From Segatella copri (GTDB lineage: Bacteria; Bacteroidota; Bacteroidia; Bacteroidales; Bacteroidaceae): a DNA stretch of 64,000 nucleotides. Every line of letters starts with the position of its first letter. Within the stretch, counting starts at the first letter, position 1. Shown one piece after another: positions 49,471 to 57,074 of this stretch. The notes beneath the pieces are model-generated. The model saw only the letters and a program-made list of their open reading frames with translations, ran no database searches and was not told where the DNA came from. Both the position numbers and the translations under genes were made by a program. Location of the stretch: the NCBI RefSeq assembly GCF_019249795.2, contig NZ_CP156891.1:1878001-1942000 (forward strand). Direction: 5' to 3'.

Positions 49471-50310
49471 CTACAATATCTCCAACTGATCCTTTACCGC
49501 CTTATAACAGCGGCGGGAAACCGTGATTTCCTCATGGTCGAAAGGAGGAGAAAAGATGCAGCGGAGCGTATAATTCTCGATGCAGAGAAGATAATCGAGA
49601 TTGATGATGCAATCCTGACGAACCTGAGCCAGAGAAGGCGACATGGAAAGGATGGTCTTTGCCGTGGCCTGCCTCTTCAATTTATAAACCTGCCCATTCG
49701 ACAACTTCAACTGCCAAAGATGAGTAGCCTCATCAAAAGTGCAACTGAACACATCATCGGGCTTCAACATCAATAAACCCGAAATGGTCTGAATGGCAAG
49801 ACGCTTGGCTGCTGTTCCCAGCATCCCATTCATTCCCGAAAAATCCTGAGTCTTCTGAGAAGCCAAGACTGATTCAGAAGAACAGGAAGAGGACTCTGGA
49901 ACGGAAGAATCATCTTCATCCACATCATCTCCATCTTTCATTTTCTGCCGGATTCGGTCTACCACCAGTTCAAACTCATCCTGCTGATAAGGTTTCAACA
50001 GGAAATCGAAGGCAGAGGCTCTGAGCGCATCAATCATATACTTATCGAAGGCGCTGTAAAATACTACGATAAGGTCCATCGGAATTTCATCTCTCAGAGA
50101 TTGCAACACCTCAAAACCCGTCTGTCCAGGCATTTCAACATCGATGAACAGCACATCGGGCTGTATGCTCATCACCAGATTCTTTGCCGATACCGCCGAA
50201 GAGGATGTGGCAATCACCTCAAAATCTTCCAGAGTTGCCAAATCATCCTGCAACCTGTGGATGCTCTGTGGTTCATCGTCCACAATCACAACCTTAATTC
50301 TATCTTGCAT
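49471..50310 (-). CDS. LytTR-family response regulator
   Basis: 279 residues. The receiver domain (about 5-125) has the acidic pair D11-D12 in IVDDEPQ, the phospho-acceptor D57 in VLFIDVEMPGQ, and K in FLLKPYQQDEF. An Asp/Ser-rich linker (about 128-155) leads to a LytTR DNA-binding domain (about 175-275, with VYKLKRQATAKTILSM and ITVSRRCYKAVK). Such regulators bind imperfect direct repeats upstream of target genes. The gene lies 33 bp downstream of a histidine kinase gene of the matching LytS type, which is frame-disrupted here. Confidence 0.93.
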   Translation of the reverse strand: MQDRIKVVIVDDEPQSIHRLQDDLATLEDFEVIATSSSAVSAKNLVMSIQPDVLFIDVEMPGQTGFEVLQSLRDEIPMDLIVVFYSAFDKYMIDALRASAFDFLLKPYQQDEFELVVDRIRQKMKDGDDVDEDDSSVPESSSCSSESVLASQKTQDFSGMNGMLGTAAKRLAIQTISGLLMLKPDDVFSCTFDEATHLWQLKLSNGQVYKLKRQATAKTILSMSPSLAQVRQDCIINLDYLLCIENYTLRCIFSPPFDHEEITVSRRCYKAVKDQLEIL

Positions 50311-50343
50311 GTTATTTCGTTTTAAATTCTTATGAAAAGTTTC

Positions 50344-51268
50344 TTACTTAAAGACATTATAATCGTAATTACATGGAACTCCGATACTTACACATATTCC
50401 TCTATTCCTGGTACCACCCTCCTCTTCTGATGCTCCTCTGTTGCTCTGCATCTTGAAAAACATCTTGCGTTCGTTGCTTGCATTAAGCATTTCGATGGTA
50501 CTGTTCAGAATTCTCAATCCGGTTCCCGTACTGGCAGCACAATTTTTCTTTTTCTTGCCAACGGTACCCGAAACTCCACATCCGTTGTCTGTAACATCTA
50601 TGCGGAGCATATCGTCCTCAACCCAGATGTTTACATCCAGCAAAGGCTTATCTCCCGTCTCTTTCATTCCCACAAAAGCATGTTTCAAAGCATTCTCTAC
50701 AGGAATCTGGATAATCATAGACGGCAGCATGAGCTTCATATCCACATCCTTGGCAACATGGAACTGAGGCATCGGAAGGAACGGATTGGTTTCATGGCGA
50801 AGAGTAGAATAGCTCGTCACCATCTGCAGTTCCTCTTCCAAACTTACCGCCATCTTATCGCAAGAAAGCAAGTAGGCACGCAGTACCTGTATCAGGAGCT
50901 GAAGCGGTTTGACATTAACCCCCCTTCGGAAGATTAGATACGAAGATATTGAGCACATTAAATACAAAATGAGGCGAGAAACGATTGCGCACATTCTCCA
51001 TCTTCAGAGCCATCATCCGGTTCATCTCCTCATGATGCTGATGCTTGCTGCGCATCCATTTGTAACGGATGAAAGCGATGAGAGCCAACACGCTCATTAG
51101 CAGCAAACCGATGACCAGTAACAGGATAACGCTAAAGGATCTTACCTCTGCCTGCGTGGTGTGAAGGGAGAAGCAAGCGGCAAGCAACAGCATAAGAGCG
51201 AATATGCACAGAAGGCACACTCCATTCTTTATCTGCACCAACATTATCTTTCTATATTCACTTGCCAT
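50344..51268 (-). pseudogene. LytS-type histidine kinase gene split by a frameshift in a G6 run
   Basis: The first frame (117 codons from 51268) has two membrane helices (about residues 14-33 and 44-66) and the kinase motif MMALKMENVRNRFSPHFVFN, then reaches a TAA after SNLPKGG. The second frame (50344 to before 50919) continues with NVKPLQLLIQVLRAYLLSCDK and the ATPase part VENALKHAF, DVTDNGCGVSG and TGTGLRIL. Removing one G from the six G at 50919-50924 (minus strand) joins them into SNLPKGVNVKPLQ, a normal kinase of about 300 residues. It is either a true frameshift, a slippage-prone switch, programmed frameshifting, or a base-calling error. The partner regulator is intact. Confidence 0.85.
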
Positions 51269-51305
51269 GATAGACTATTTTTAAATGAATTTAAGTTCTC
51301 GTTGG

Positions 51306-51313
51306 CGAAAGTA
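51306..51313 (-). promoter_or_regulatory. Promoter -7-like element of the histidine kinase gene
   Basis: The minus strand reads TACTTTCG followed by CC, one mismatch from TAnnTTTG, 38 bp upstream of the start at 51268. Confidence 0.5.
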
Positions 51314-51396
51314 CAACAAAAAATCCAAATAAACAAAAAAATAACTGAAAAACTCATTTTTTATATAAAATATGAACTAAAACGCGTTTAAATGTG

Positions 51397-51404
51397 TATC
51401 TTTG
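51397..51404 (+). promoter_or_regulatory. Promoter -7 element directly in front of the RluA-family gene
   Basis: TATCTTTG ends only four bases before the ATG at 51409, so the transcript should be leaderless or nearly so. An in-frame ATG at 51394 lies upstream of the element and is rejected. Confidence 0.7.
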
Positions 51405-51408
51405 TAGC

Positions 51409-53079
51409 ATGGAAATGCAATTATTTAAAAACATCACCCCCCAAAATATGCCTGAAAGGATGAACAATCCATTCAGCTACGAACCTCATCCGCTCTGCAT
51501 CGAAGCATGCAGAGAGTTGCAGGATGAACTCTCACAGCGAAACGACTGGCGGGAGGAAATAGACCGTGGAAAGATGTTCGGCGTACTCATCGTAGAAGCC
51601 GACAACAGTAAGATTGGCTATCTGAAAGCTTATAGCGGACAGATTGGCGGCAGAAGCGACTGGGAAGGTTTTGTGCCAGCCGTTTTCGATTATCTTCAAC
51701 CCGACGGATATTTCAAGGTACATGAGGCTGAGATTTCGGAAATGAACCAGCAAATCAGACAGTTTGAAGCCAACGAAAACCTGATAAAGGCGAAAAACCT
51801 GATTGATGATTTGCAGCAAAAGCGCCAGGAAGTTATCGCAAACTATCAGACAAAGATAAAAGAAGCAAAGGAAAAGCGAGATGCAAGGCGCCAGGAAGCC
51901 CTTTCGGCAGGAACGCCCCTGAGCGAGGAAGAGGAGAAAGCGATGATAAAAGAGAGCCAGTTTATGAAGGCAGAGCTGAAGAGGCTGAAAAAGTCGATAA
52001 ACGAAAAGACGGCGTACGAAACGCTATACGAAAACTACGAAAAGGATTTGAAAAGTGCGAAACAGCTCCGCAAACAGTTATCTGAAGAACTTCAGCAATG
52101 GCTGTTTTCGAAATTCCAGATGCTGAATGCGGAAGGAGAAACCAAGGATCTGCTGGAGATTTTCAAGGACGAGGCGGTTAAGATTCCACCTGCCGGAAGT
52201 GGAGAATGCTGCGAGCCGAAACTCCTGCAATACGCTTACCAACATGGCTACAAGCCTCTGCAGATGGCGATGTTCTGGTGGGGAGAGAGTCCGAAAGAAG
52301 AAATCAGACATCATCTTCAGTTTTATCCTGCCTGCAACGGAAAATGCAAACCGATACTACATTGGATGCTGCCTAAAACAGTCTTTGAAACCCAACAGAC
52401 CGAAACTACTATATATAATAAGGTGGAAACGCTCTACGAAGACCATGAACTGGCAGTCATCTATAAGCCCGAAGGTTTACTCTCGGTTCCGGGGAAAGAT
52501 GCAGCCCAGCCTTCCGTCTACGCTCTGATGCGCAGGAAATATCAGGAAGCTACCGGTCCGCTCATCGTCCATCGTCTGGACATGGCAACAAGCGGACTGA
52601 TGATTGTTGCCAAGACCGAATTTGCCTATCATCGCCTGCAGAAGGAGTTTCTGAATCATCGGGTTCAGAAGAAATACGTAGCCATCGTTTGCGGAAAAGA
52701 CAAGGAATCGTGCAACCGGATTCTGAAAGAAGCAGAAAGCGGAAGAGGTTACATCTCGCTCCCCCTGATGGCAGATTTCCTAGACCGTCCACGACAGATG
52801 GTAAACCGCGAACAGGGCAAGGAAGCCATTACAGAATACGAGGTTCTAGAGCGTATTGACGATACCCATCTTCGCCTGGCGCTCTATCCTAAAACGGGCA
52901 GAACGCACCAGCTGAGAGTGCATTGTGCTCATCAGGAAGGTCTGAATGCCCCTATCATCGGCGATCCGCTCTATGGCAACGAGCCGGCAACAAGACTGCA
53001 TCTTCATGCAGAGGAAATCACATTTGAGCACCCGATGACGGGAAAGAAGATGACTATAACAAGAAAGGCTGATTTCTAA
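51409..53079 (+). CDS. RluA-family pseudouridine synthase with long N-terminal extension
   Basis: 556 residues from MEMQLFKNITPQNMPERM. An N-terminal domain (about 1-95, PFSYEPHPLC...MFGVLIVEA) and a charged coiled coil (about 105-230) precede a Cys-containing stretch and the RluA-type catalytic domain (about 340-556). The catalytic Asp is D391 in IVHRLDMATSGLM, followed by KKYVAIV and the YPKTGRTHQLRVH motif. It isomerises uridine in rRNA or tRNA. The same extended form is usual in Bacteroidales. Codons 334-339 (ACT-ATA-TAT-AAT-AAG-GTG) spell a copy of the dispersed AT-rich motif. The N-terminal MEMQLF start matches what I recall of relatives despite being almost on the promoter. Confidence 0.9.
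   Translation: MEMQLFKNITPQNMPERMNNPFSYEPHPLCIEACRELQDELSQRNDWREEIDRGKMFGVLIVEADNSKIGYLKAYSGQIGGRSDWEGFVPAVFDYLQPDGYFKVHEAEISEMNQQIRQFEANENLIKAKNLIDDLQQKRQEVIANYQTKIKEAKEKRDARRQEALSAGTPLSEEEEKAMIKESQFMKAELKRLKKSINEKTAYETLYENYEKDLKSAKQLRKQLSEELQQWLFSKFQMLNAEGETKDLLEIFKDEAVKIPPAGSGECCEPKLLQYAYQHGYKPLQMAMFWWGESPKEEIRHHLQFYPACNGKCKPILHWMLPKTVFETQQTETTIYNKVETLYEDHELAVIYKPEGLLSVPGKDAAQPSVYALMRRKYQEATGPLIVHRLDMATSGLMIVAKTEFAYHRLQKEFLNHRVQKKYVAIVCGKDKESCNRILKEAESGRGYISLPLMADFLDRPRQMVNREQGKEAITEYEVLERIDDTHLRLALYPKTGRTHQLRVHCAHQEGLNAPIIGDPLYGNEPATRLHLHAEEITFEHPMTGKKMTITRKADF
52409..52424. repeat. Dispersed AT-rich motif inside the RluA-family gene
   Basis: CTATATATAATAAGGT is an exact inverse copy of the motif seen at 5961, lying in the linker before the catalytic domain. 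Confidence 0.6.
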
Positions 53080-53095
53080 CCGAAACCAGCCTTTC
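53063..53095 (+). terminator. Terminator overlapping the RluA-family stop codon
   Basis: GAAAGGCTG (53063-53071) pairs with CAGCCTTTC (53088-53096 region), extended inwards by TTTC/GAAA. The stop codon lies in the loop side. Confidence 0.7.
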
Positions 53096-53147
53096 TTCAT
53101 ATCTGCGGATGACAGAATCCGCAGAAACAGATGAAAACATCGTAACA

Positions 53148-54806
53148 TCAGACAAAGAACATCACGATAACCTGAGCTATCACCACTCTGATAAACATGC
53201 CGAGCGGATAAACCGTAGCATAACTGATACTTGGCGTATCGCCATCCAGCGTCTCGTTGGCGTAAGTAAGCGCCATCGGATTCGCCATACTTCCACAGAG
53301 GATTCCGCAGATACTGCCGAAGTCATACTTCTTGGTCTTCAGGATGATAAGACCTACGACAACCACAGGCACAACCGTGATAAGGAAACCGATGCCTACC
53401 CACATCAAACCTTCCGGACGGACTACCGTCTGGAAGAACTGTCCACCAGCTGCCAAACCCAAGCAACCGAGATAGAGGGCAAGACCCAGTTCTCGCAGCA
53501 TCAGACCCGCACTTCGCGTCATGTAAGAGATGAAATGCACACGAGGACCGAGCGCACCAATCAGAATACCCATCACGATAGGACCGCCAGCAATACCCAG
53601 ACGTACAGGAGCCGTCATTCCAGGAATATCCAGAGGAATGGTTCCCACAGCAAGACCGAGAATGATTCCGAGGAAGATGGCGCCGAGGTTTGGCTCGTTC
53701 AGAGTCTTTACGGCATTACCCAGGAACAGCTCTACATGGTCGATACTCGTAGGGTCGCCAACTACCGTCAGTCGGTCGCCGTACTGCAGACGGAGGTCAT
53801 CTGTAGCAAGCAGACGGATATCACCACGAAGCACTCGGCTCACATTCACGCCATAGGAATTTCGCATCTGCAGACTGCCCAGGCGCTTACCGTTCAGTCC
53901 CGGACGGGTTACAACGATAATGCGGCTTTCTACCTTCGCATCAATCGCATTCCAGTCTACCTTATCATTATTCCACTCCTTATCCACCTTCTTTCCGAAG
54001 AGAATCTGCATCGCCGAAACCTCGTCCTTATTGGTAACCACGAGCACATTATCATTCGTATGAAGAACCGTATCAGCCTGAGGAACTATCACCTGTTCGC
54101 CTCTCCACACACGGGAGATGATGAACTTGCGATGCGTCATCATCGTAATCTCTGCGATGGTATTGCCGTTCAGGGCAGGATTCACGATTACGTATTGTCC
54201 GATAGACGTATGGTCGTCATCATCATTTTTGCGAATCTCCAGATCTTCCGGTTTCACAAAGAGTTTGCGCAAGAGCATCATCGCCAGGATAACGCCCACA
54301 ACACCCAACGGATAAGTAACGGCACAGCCCAGAGCCGCACCTTCGCTAGGCAAGCCCAACTGCTGCAACGCCTGCTGGGCAGCACCAAGGGCAGGCGTAT
54401 TGGTTGTGGCGCCACACAGAATGCCCATCATATCAGGCAGACTGATTGGCAAAATCCAGCACAAGCCGAGCGAGAACAAGGTTCCCACCAGGATGACAGC
54501 CAGACTCCAGAGATTGAGCGAAATGCCTTCGTGACGCATCGAACCGAAGAAGTTAGGACCCACATAAAGACCCAGCACATACACAAACATGGTAAGACCG
54601 AAGCTTTCTGCAAACTCCAGCATGTTCTGGTCAATAGAGAGACCGAGATGACCCGCTATAATACCCACGAAGAATACGAAGGCTATGCCAAGGGAGATTC
54701 CTTTGACATGAATCTTGCCGAGGGCAAGACCCAAAGTACAAATCAAAGACAGGATGACGATGCCTTGCACCGCCGAATGCACGTTGATTAAATTATCAAA
54801 CCACAT
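53148..54806 (-). CDS. AspT/YidE-family transporter with two RCK-C domains
   Basis: 552-residue inner-membrane protein. Two membrane halves of about five helices each (about 12-185 and 375-552) flank two cytoplasmic RCK-C (TrkA-C) domains (about 200-280 and 290-365). The duplicated GILCGATTNTPALGAA and GILCGSMANPMALTYA motifs mark the AspT/YidE/YbjL 'AspAla exchanger' family. Members exchange or export amino acids or dicarboxylates; the substrate is not readable here. It is monocistronic, divergent from the PfkB gene. Confidence 0.9.
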   Translation of the reverse strand: MWFDNLINVHSAVQGIVILSLICTLGLALGKIHVKGISLGIAFVFFVGIIAGHLGLSIDQNMLEFAESFGLTMFVYVLGLYVGPNFFGSMRHEGISLNLWSLAVILVGTLFSLGLCWILPISLPDMMGILCGATTNTPALGAAQQALQQLGLPSEGAALGCAVTYPLGVVGVILAMMLLRKLFVKPEDLEIRKNDDDDHTSIGQYVIVNPALNGNTIAEITMMTHRKFIISRVWRGEQVIVPQADTVLHTNDNVLVVTNKDEVSAMQILFGKKVDKEWNNDKVDWNAIDAKVESRIIVVTRPGLNGKRLGSLQMRNSYGVNVSRVLRGDIRLLATDDLRLQYGDRLTVVGDPTSIDHVELFLGNAVKTLNEPNLGAIFLGIILGLAVGTIPLDIPGMTAPVRLGIAGGPIVMGILIGALGPRVHFISYMTRSAGLMLRELGLALYLGCLGLAAGGQFFQTVVRPEGLMWVGIGFLITVVPVVVVGLIILKTKKYDFGSICGILCGSMANPMALTYANETLDGDTPSISYATVYPLGMFIRVVIAQVIVMFFV

Positions 54807-54860
54807 AATGTTTCTTTATATCTATTCTAGATAATATTTTAAAATTGCTTTTTCTTGATG

Positions 54861-54868
54861 CAAAGGTA
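54861..54868 (-). promoter_or_regulatory. Promoter -7 element of the AspT/YidE gene
   Basis: The minus strand reads TACCTTTG followed by CATC, 55 bp upstream of the start. Confidence 0.7.
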
Positions 54869-54930
54869 CATTAAAATGCGAACAAAACAAAATAATTCCC
54901 ATTTTTTTTTGTATTATTCTCGATTTGCAG

Positions 54931-54938
54931 TACCTTTG
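54931..54938 (+). promoter_or_regulatory. Promoter -7 element of the PfkB gene; decides its start
   Basis: TACCTTTG followed by CATC, 22 bp before the ATG at 54960. An in-frame ATG at 54855 lies upstream of it and is rejected. Confidence 0.75.
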
Positions 54939-54959
54939 CATCCGCAAAATGTAATAAGA

Positions 54960-55829
54960 ATGAAAGATATTTGTTGTATTGGGCACGTAACAAAGGATAA
55001 AATCGTGACCCCGAGCAGTACGGTTTACATGGCTGGCGGCACCTCTTTTTATTTTGCCTACGCCATCAACCAATTGCCAAAGGATGTAAGTTTCTCGCTC
55101 ATTACGGCGATGGATCCTACCGAGAAGGAACCGGTTGAGAAGATGCTCAAGGCTGGAATAGACGTCACCTTGAACCCATCGCGCAATACGGTTTTCTTCG
55201 AGAATATTTATGGCGATAATCCTAACGACCGTAAGCAGCGTGTGCTTGCCAAGGCAGATCCTTTCACCATCCAGCAGCTGGAGCATGTAGAGGCCAAGGT
55301 CTTCCACCTGGGCAGTCTGCTGAGCGATGATTTCTCGCCAGAAGTGGTTGCCTTTCTTGCCAAGAAGGGAAAAGTTTCCATCGATGTGCAGGGATATCTG
55401 CGCGAGGTGAGAGACGAGAAAGTTTACGCCATCGACTGGAAGGACAAGCTAGATGTGCTCAAGAACACCTATTATCTGAAGGTGAATGAGACCGAAATGG
55501 AGACCATTACCGGACTGAAGGACCCGAAGGAAGCCGCCAAGCTGATTCATGCCTGGGGCGTAGCCGAGGTTATCATCACCCTGGGTAGCGAGGGTTCGCT
55601 GGTTTATGTAGATGATACGTTCTACGACATTCCAGCCTATCCTCCTCATGAAGTAGTAGATGCTACCGGATGCGGCGATACCTATTCGGCAGGCTATCTC
55701 TACAAGCGCCTGCAGGGAGCCAATCCGGTAAAAGCCGGCAAGTTTGCGGCAGCCATGTGTACCATCAAGCTGGAGCACAACGGACCATTCAACCGCACCA
55801 TCGAAGATGTAATGAAAATCATCAGATAA
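54960..55829 (+). CDS. PfkB-family carbohydrate or nucleoside kinase
   Basis: 289 residues from MKDICCIGHVTKDKIV. Ribokinase fold: MAGGTSFYFAYAINQL near the N-terminus, VEVIITLGSEGSLV before the ATP site, and the signature VVDATGCGDTYSAGYLY (about 232-248) with the catalytic base Asp in GCGD and the anion hole in ATGCG. Such proteins phosphorylate a sugar or nucleoside. The AGGTSFYFA loop lacks the usual GG-x-x-N-x-A form of ribokinase, so the substrate is uncertain. It is monocistronic with a clear promoter and terminator. Confidence 0.9.
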   Translation: MKDICCIGHVTKDKIVTPSSTVYMAGGTSFYFAYAINQLPKDVSFSLITAMDPTEKEPVEKMLKAGIDVTLNPSRNTVFFENIYGDNPNDRKQRVLAKADPFTIQQLEHVEAKVFHLGSLLSDDFSPEVVAFLAKKGKVSIDVQGYLREVRDEKVYAIDWKDKLDVLKNTYYLKVNETEMETITGLKDPKEAAKLIHAWGVAEVIITLGSEGSLVYVDDTFYDIPAYPPHEVVDATGCGDTYSAGYLYKRLQGANPVKAGKFAAAMCTIKLEHNGPFNRTIEDVMKIIR

Positions 55830-55857
55830 CAGACGGGGCAATCCCCACTTTGAAGAG

Positions 55858-55896
55858 AAAGGCAGTTTCCTACATGCAGGAAACTGCCTTTTTTCT
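55858..55896 (+). terminator. Terminator after the PfkB gene
   Basis: AAAGGCAGTTTCCT (55858-55871) pairs perfectly with AGGAAACTGCCTTT (55878-55891), followed by further T. Confidence 0.93.
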
Positions 55897-55948
55897 TTGA
55901 GTTCACCCTCCTTTTAGCCTCTGAAAATATGTTGTTTAGCAACTTTTT

Positions 55949-55965
55949 CCATATATGGACCATTA
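55949..55965 (+). promoter_or_regulatory. Possible operator upstream of the fimbrillin operon
   Basis: CCATATATGG (55949-55958) overlaps ATATGGACCATTA (55953-55965). The same 13-mer recurs at 60629-60641, just before the second fimbrillin gene. The site lies 29 bp upstream of the -7 element, the position of a regulator or -33 contact. Confidence 0.45.
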
Positions 55966-55993
55966 TGAACTTGTATAACACCACATTTTTTCA

Positions 55994-56001
55994 TACCTTT
56001 G
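55994..56001 (+). promoter_or_regulatory. Promoter -7 element of the fimbrillin operon
   Basis: TACCTTTG followed by CAG, 67 bp upstream of the ATG at 56068. Confidence 0.75.
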
Positions 56002-56067
56002 CAGAGTAAATGAAACTGACAGTTCCAGATACACCTAGGAAAAGTAATCATATTAAACAAAGAAATC

Positions 56068-56988
56068 ATGAAACAGAAGAAGCATCTAGCAATCGTAGGG
56101 AGCATGCTACTCGCGTTAACCGCATGCTCTGGTGGCAGTTCCGAACTGGACCCGACACCCAAGCCTACCCCTGCAGCAAAAGTACCTATCAACATCAGCA
56201 CTTCGATACAAAGCCGTGCTACAGATCTGGCTTTCGAAGCGGGCGACCAGATAGGCCTGTTTGTCGTCAACCATCAAGCCGACGGCTCTGCCGCAACACT
56301 CCAAACGACAGGTAACTATATAGACAACACGAAATTCACCTATGATGGAACCTGGAAGGCTGCAACTCCAACCTACTGGAAAGACAACAGCACCCCCGCC
56401 GATTTCTACATTTATTATCCATATACAAGTTCTATCAGCAACATAGAGGCGATGCCTTGGACTGTAAATACAGACCAGAGTACAACCGAGAACTACAAGG
56501 CTAGCGAACTTCTGATAGGCAAGACTACAAATGCAACTCCTACAGAAAGCGCCGTGAAGATAGAAGCCAAGCACGTGTTGAGCCTGATGATTATCAAACT
56601 CGTGGCAGGAAACGGATTTACAGAGGCTTCGCTTGCTGCAGCCAAGATTAGCGTAAAAATCAACCGTCTGAAAACACAGGCTACAGCCAATCTTTCTACA
56701 GGTGCCGTAACAGCCAAGGGCGATGATACAGACCTCATTCCGCTCAAGGAAGAAGGCAACAGCTACAAGGCGCTCATCATTCCGCAAGCCGTAGGCGAAG
56801 GAAATCTCATTACCGTAAATGTTGACGGCAGAGATTTCAATCTTCCTAAGTCATCCAAGTTTTCCGCTTTCGAGGCTGGCAAGAAGCATAAGTTTACCGT
56901 TACGCTCAGCAAGACCAGCAACGGCGTGAATGTAAACATCAGCAAGTGGGAAGACGACGGTATCGACTATGGTGGTACAGCCGAATAA
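56068..56988 (+). CDS. Fimbrillin-family lipoprotein
   Basis: 306 residues. The lipoprotein signal ends LLALTACSGGSSE (Cys 20). The body shows the Bacteroidales fimbrillin pattern: SIQSRATDLAFEAGDQIGLFVV near the N-terminus, YDGTWKAATPTYWKDNSTPADFYIYYPY, the NYKASELLIGK segment and AKHVLSLMIIKL, and ends with VNISKWEDDGIDYGG. Such proteins form surface fibres or serve as adhesins after outer-membrane export. It is the first gene of a surface-protein operon; the large M64 protein and a second fimbrillin follow. Confidence 0.9.
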   Translation: MKQKKHLAIVGSMLLALTACSGGSSELDPTPKPTPAAKVPINISTSIQSRATDLAFEAGDQIGLFVVNHQADGSAATLQTTGNYIDNTKFTYDGTWKAATPTYWKDNSTPADFYIYYPYTSSISNIEAMPWTVNTDQSTTENYKASELLIGKTTNATPTESAVKIEAKHVLSLMIIKLVAGNGFTEASLAAAKISVKINRLKTQATANLSTGAVTAKGDDTDLIPLKEEGNSYKALIIPQAVGEGNLITVNVDGRDFNLPKSSKFSAFEAGKKHKFTVTLSKTSNGVNVNISKWEDDGIDYGGTAE

Positions 56989-57074
56989 AAAAGTACAGAC
57001 GATTTTCTATCCTAGAAATAATACGAGATGATCTTTCTTCTAGAGAAAAGTCATCTCCCCAAAACGAATTATTT

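Noticed and set aside
53109-54791. Open frame of 560 codons on the plus strand
   Set aside because: Antisense of the AspT/YidE transporter gene; its product is a low-complexity His/Arg/Thr-rich sequence with no family features.
54855-54959. Upstream extension of the PfkB gene
   Set aside because: It lies upstream of the TACCTTTG promoter element at 54931 and encodes an unconserved, AT-rich segment.
56946-57074. Upstream extension of the M64 lipoprotein gene
   Set aside because: It overlaps the end of the fimbrillin gene and would hide the clear lipoprotein signal that begins at 57075.
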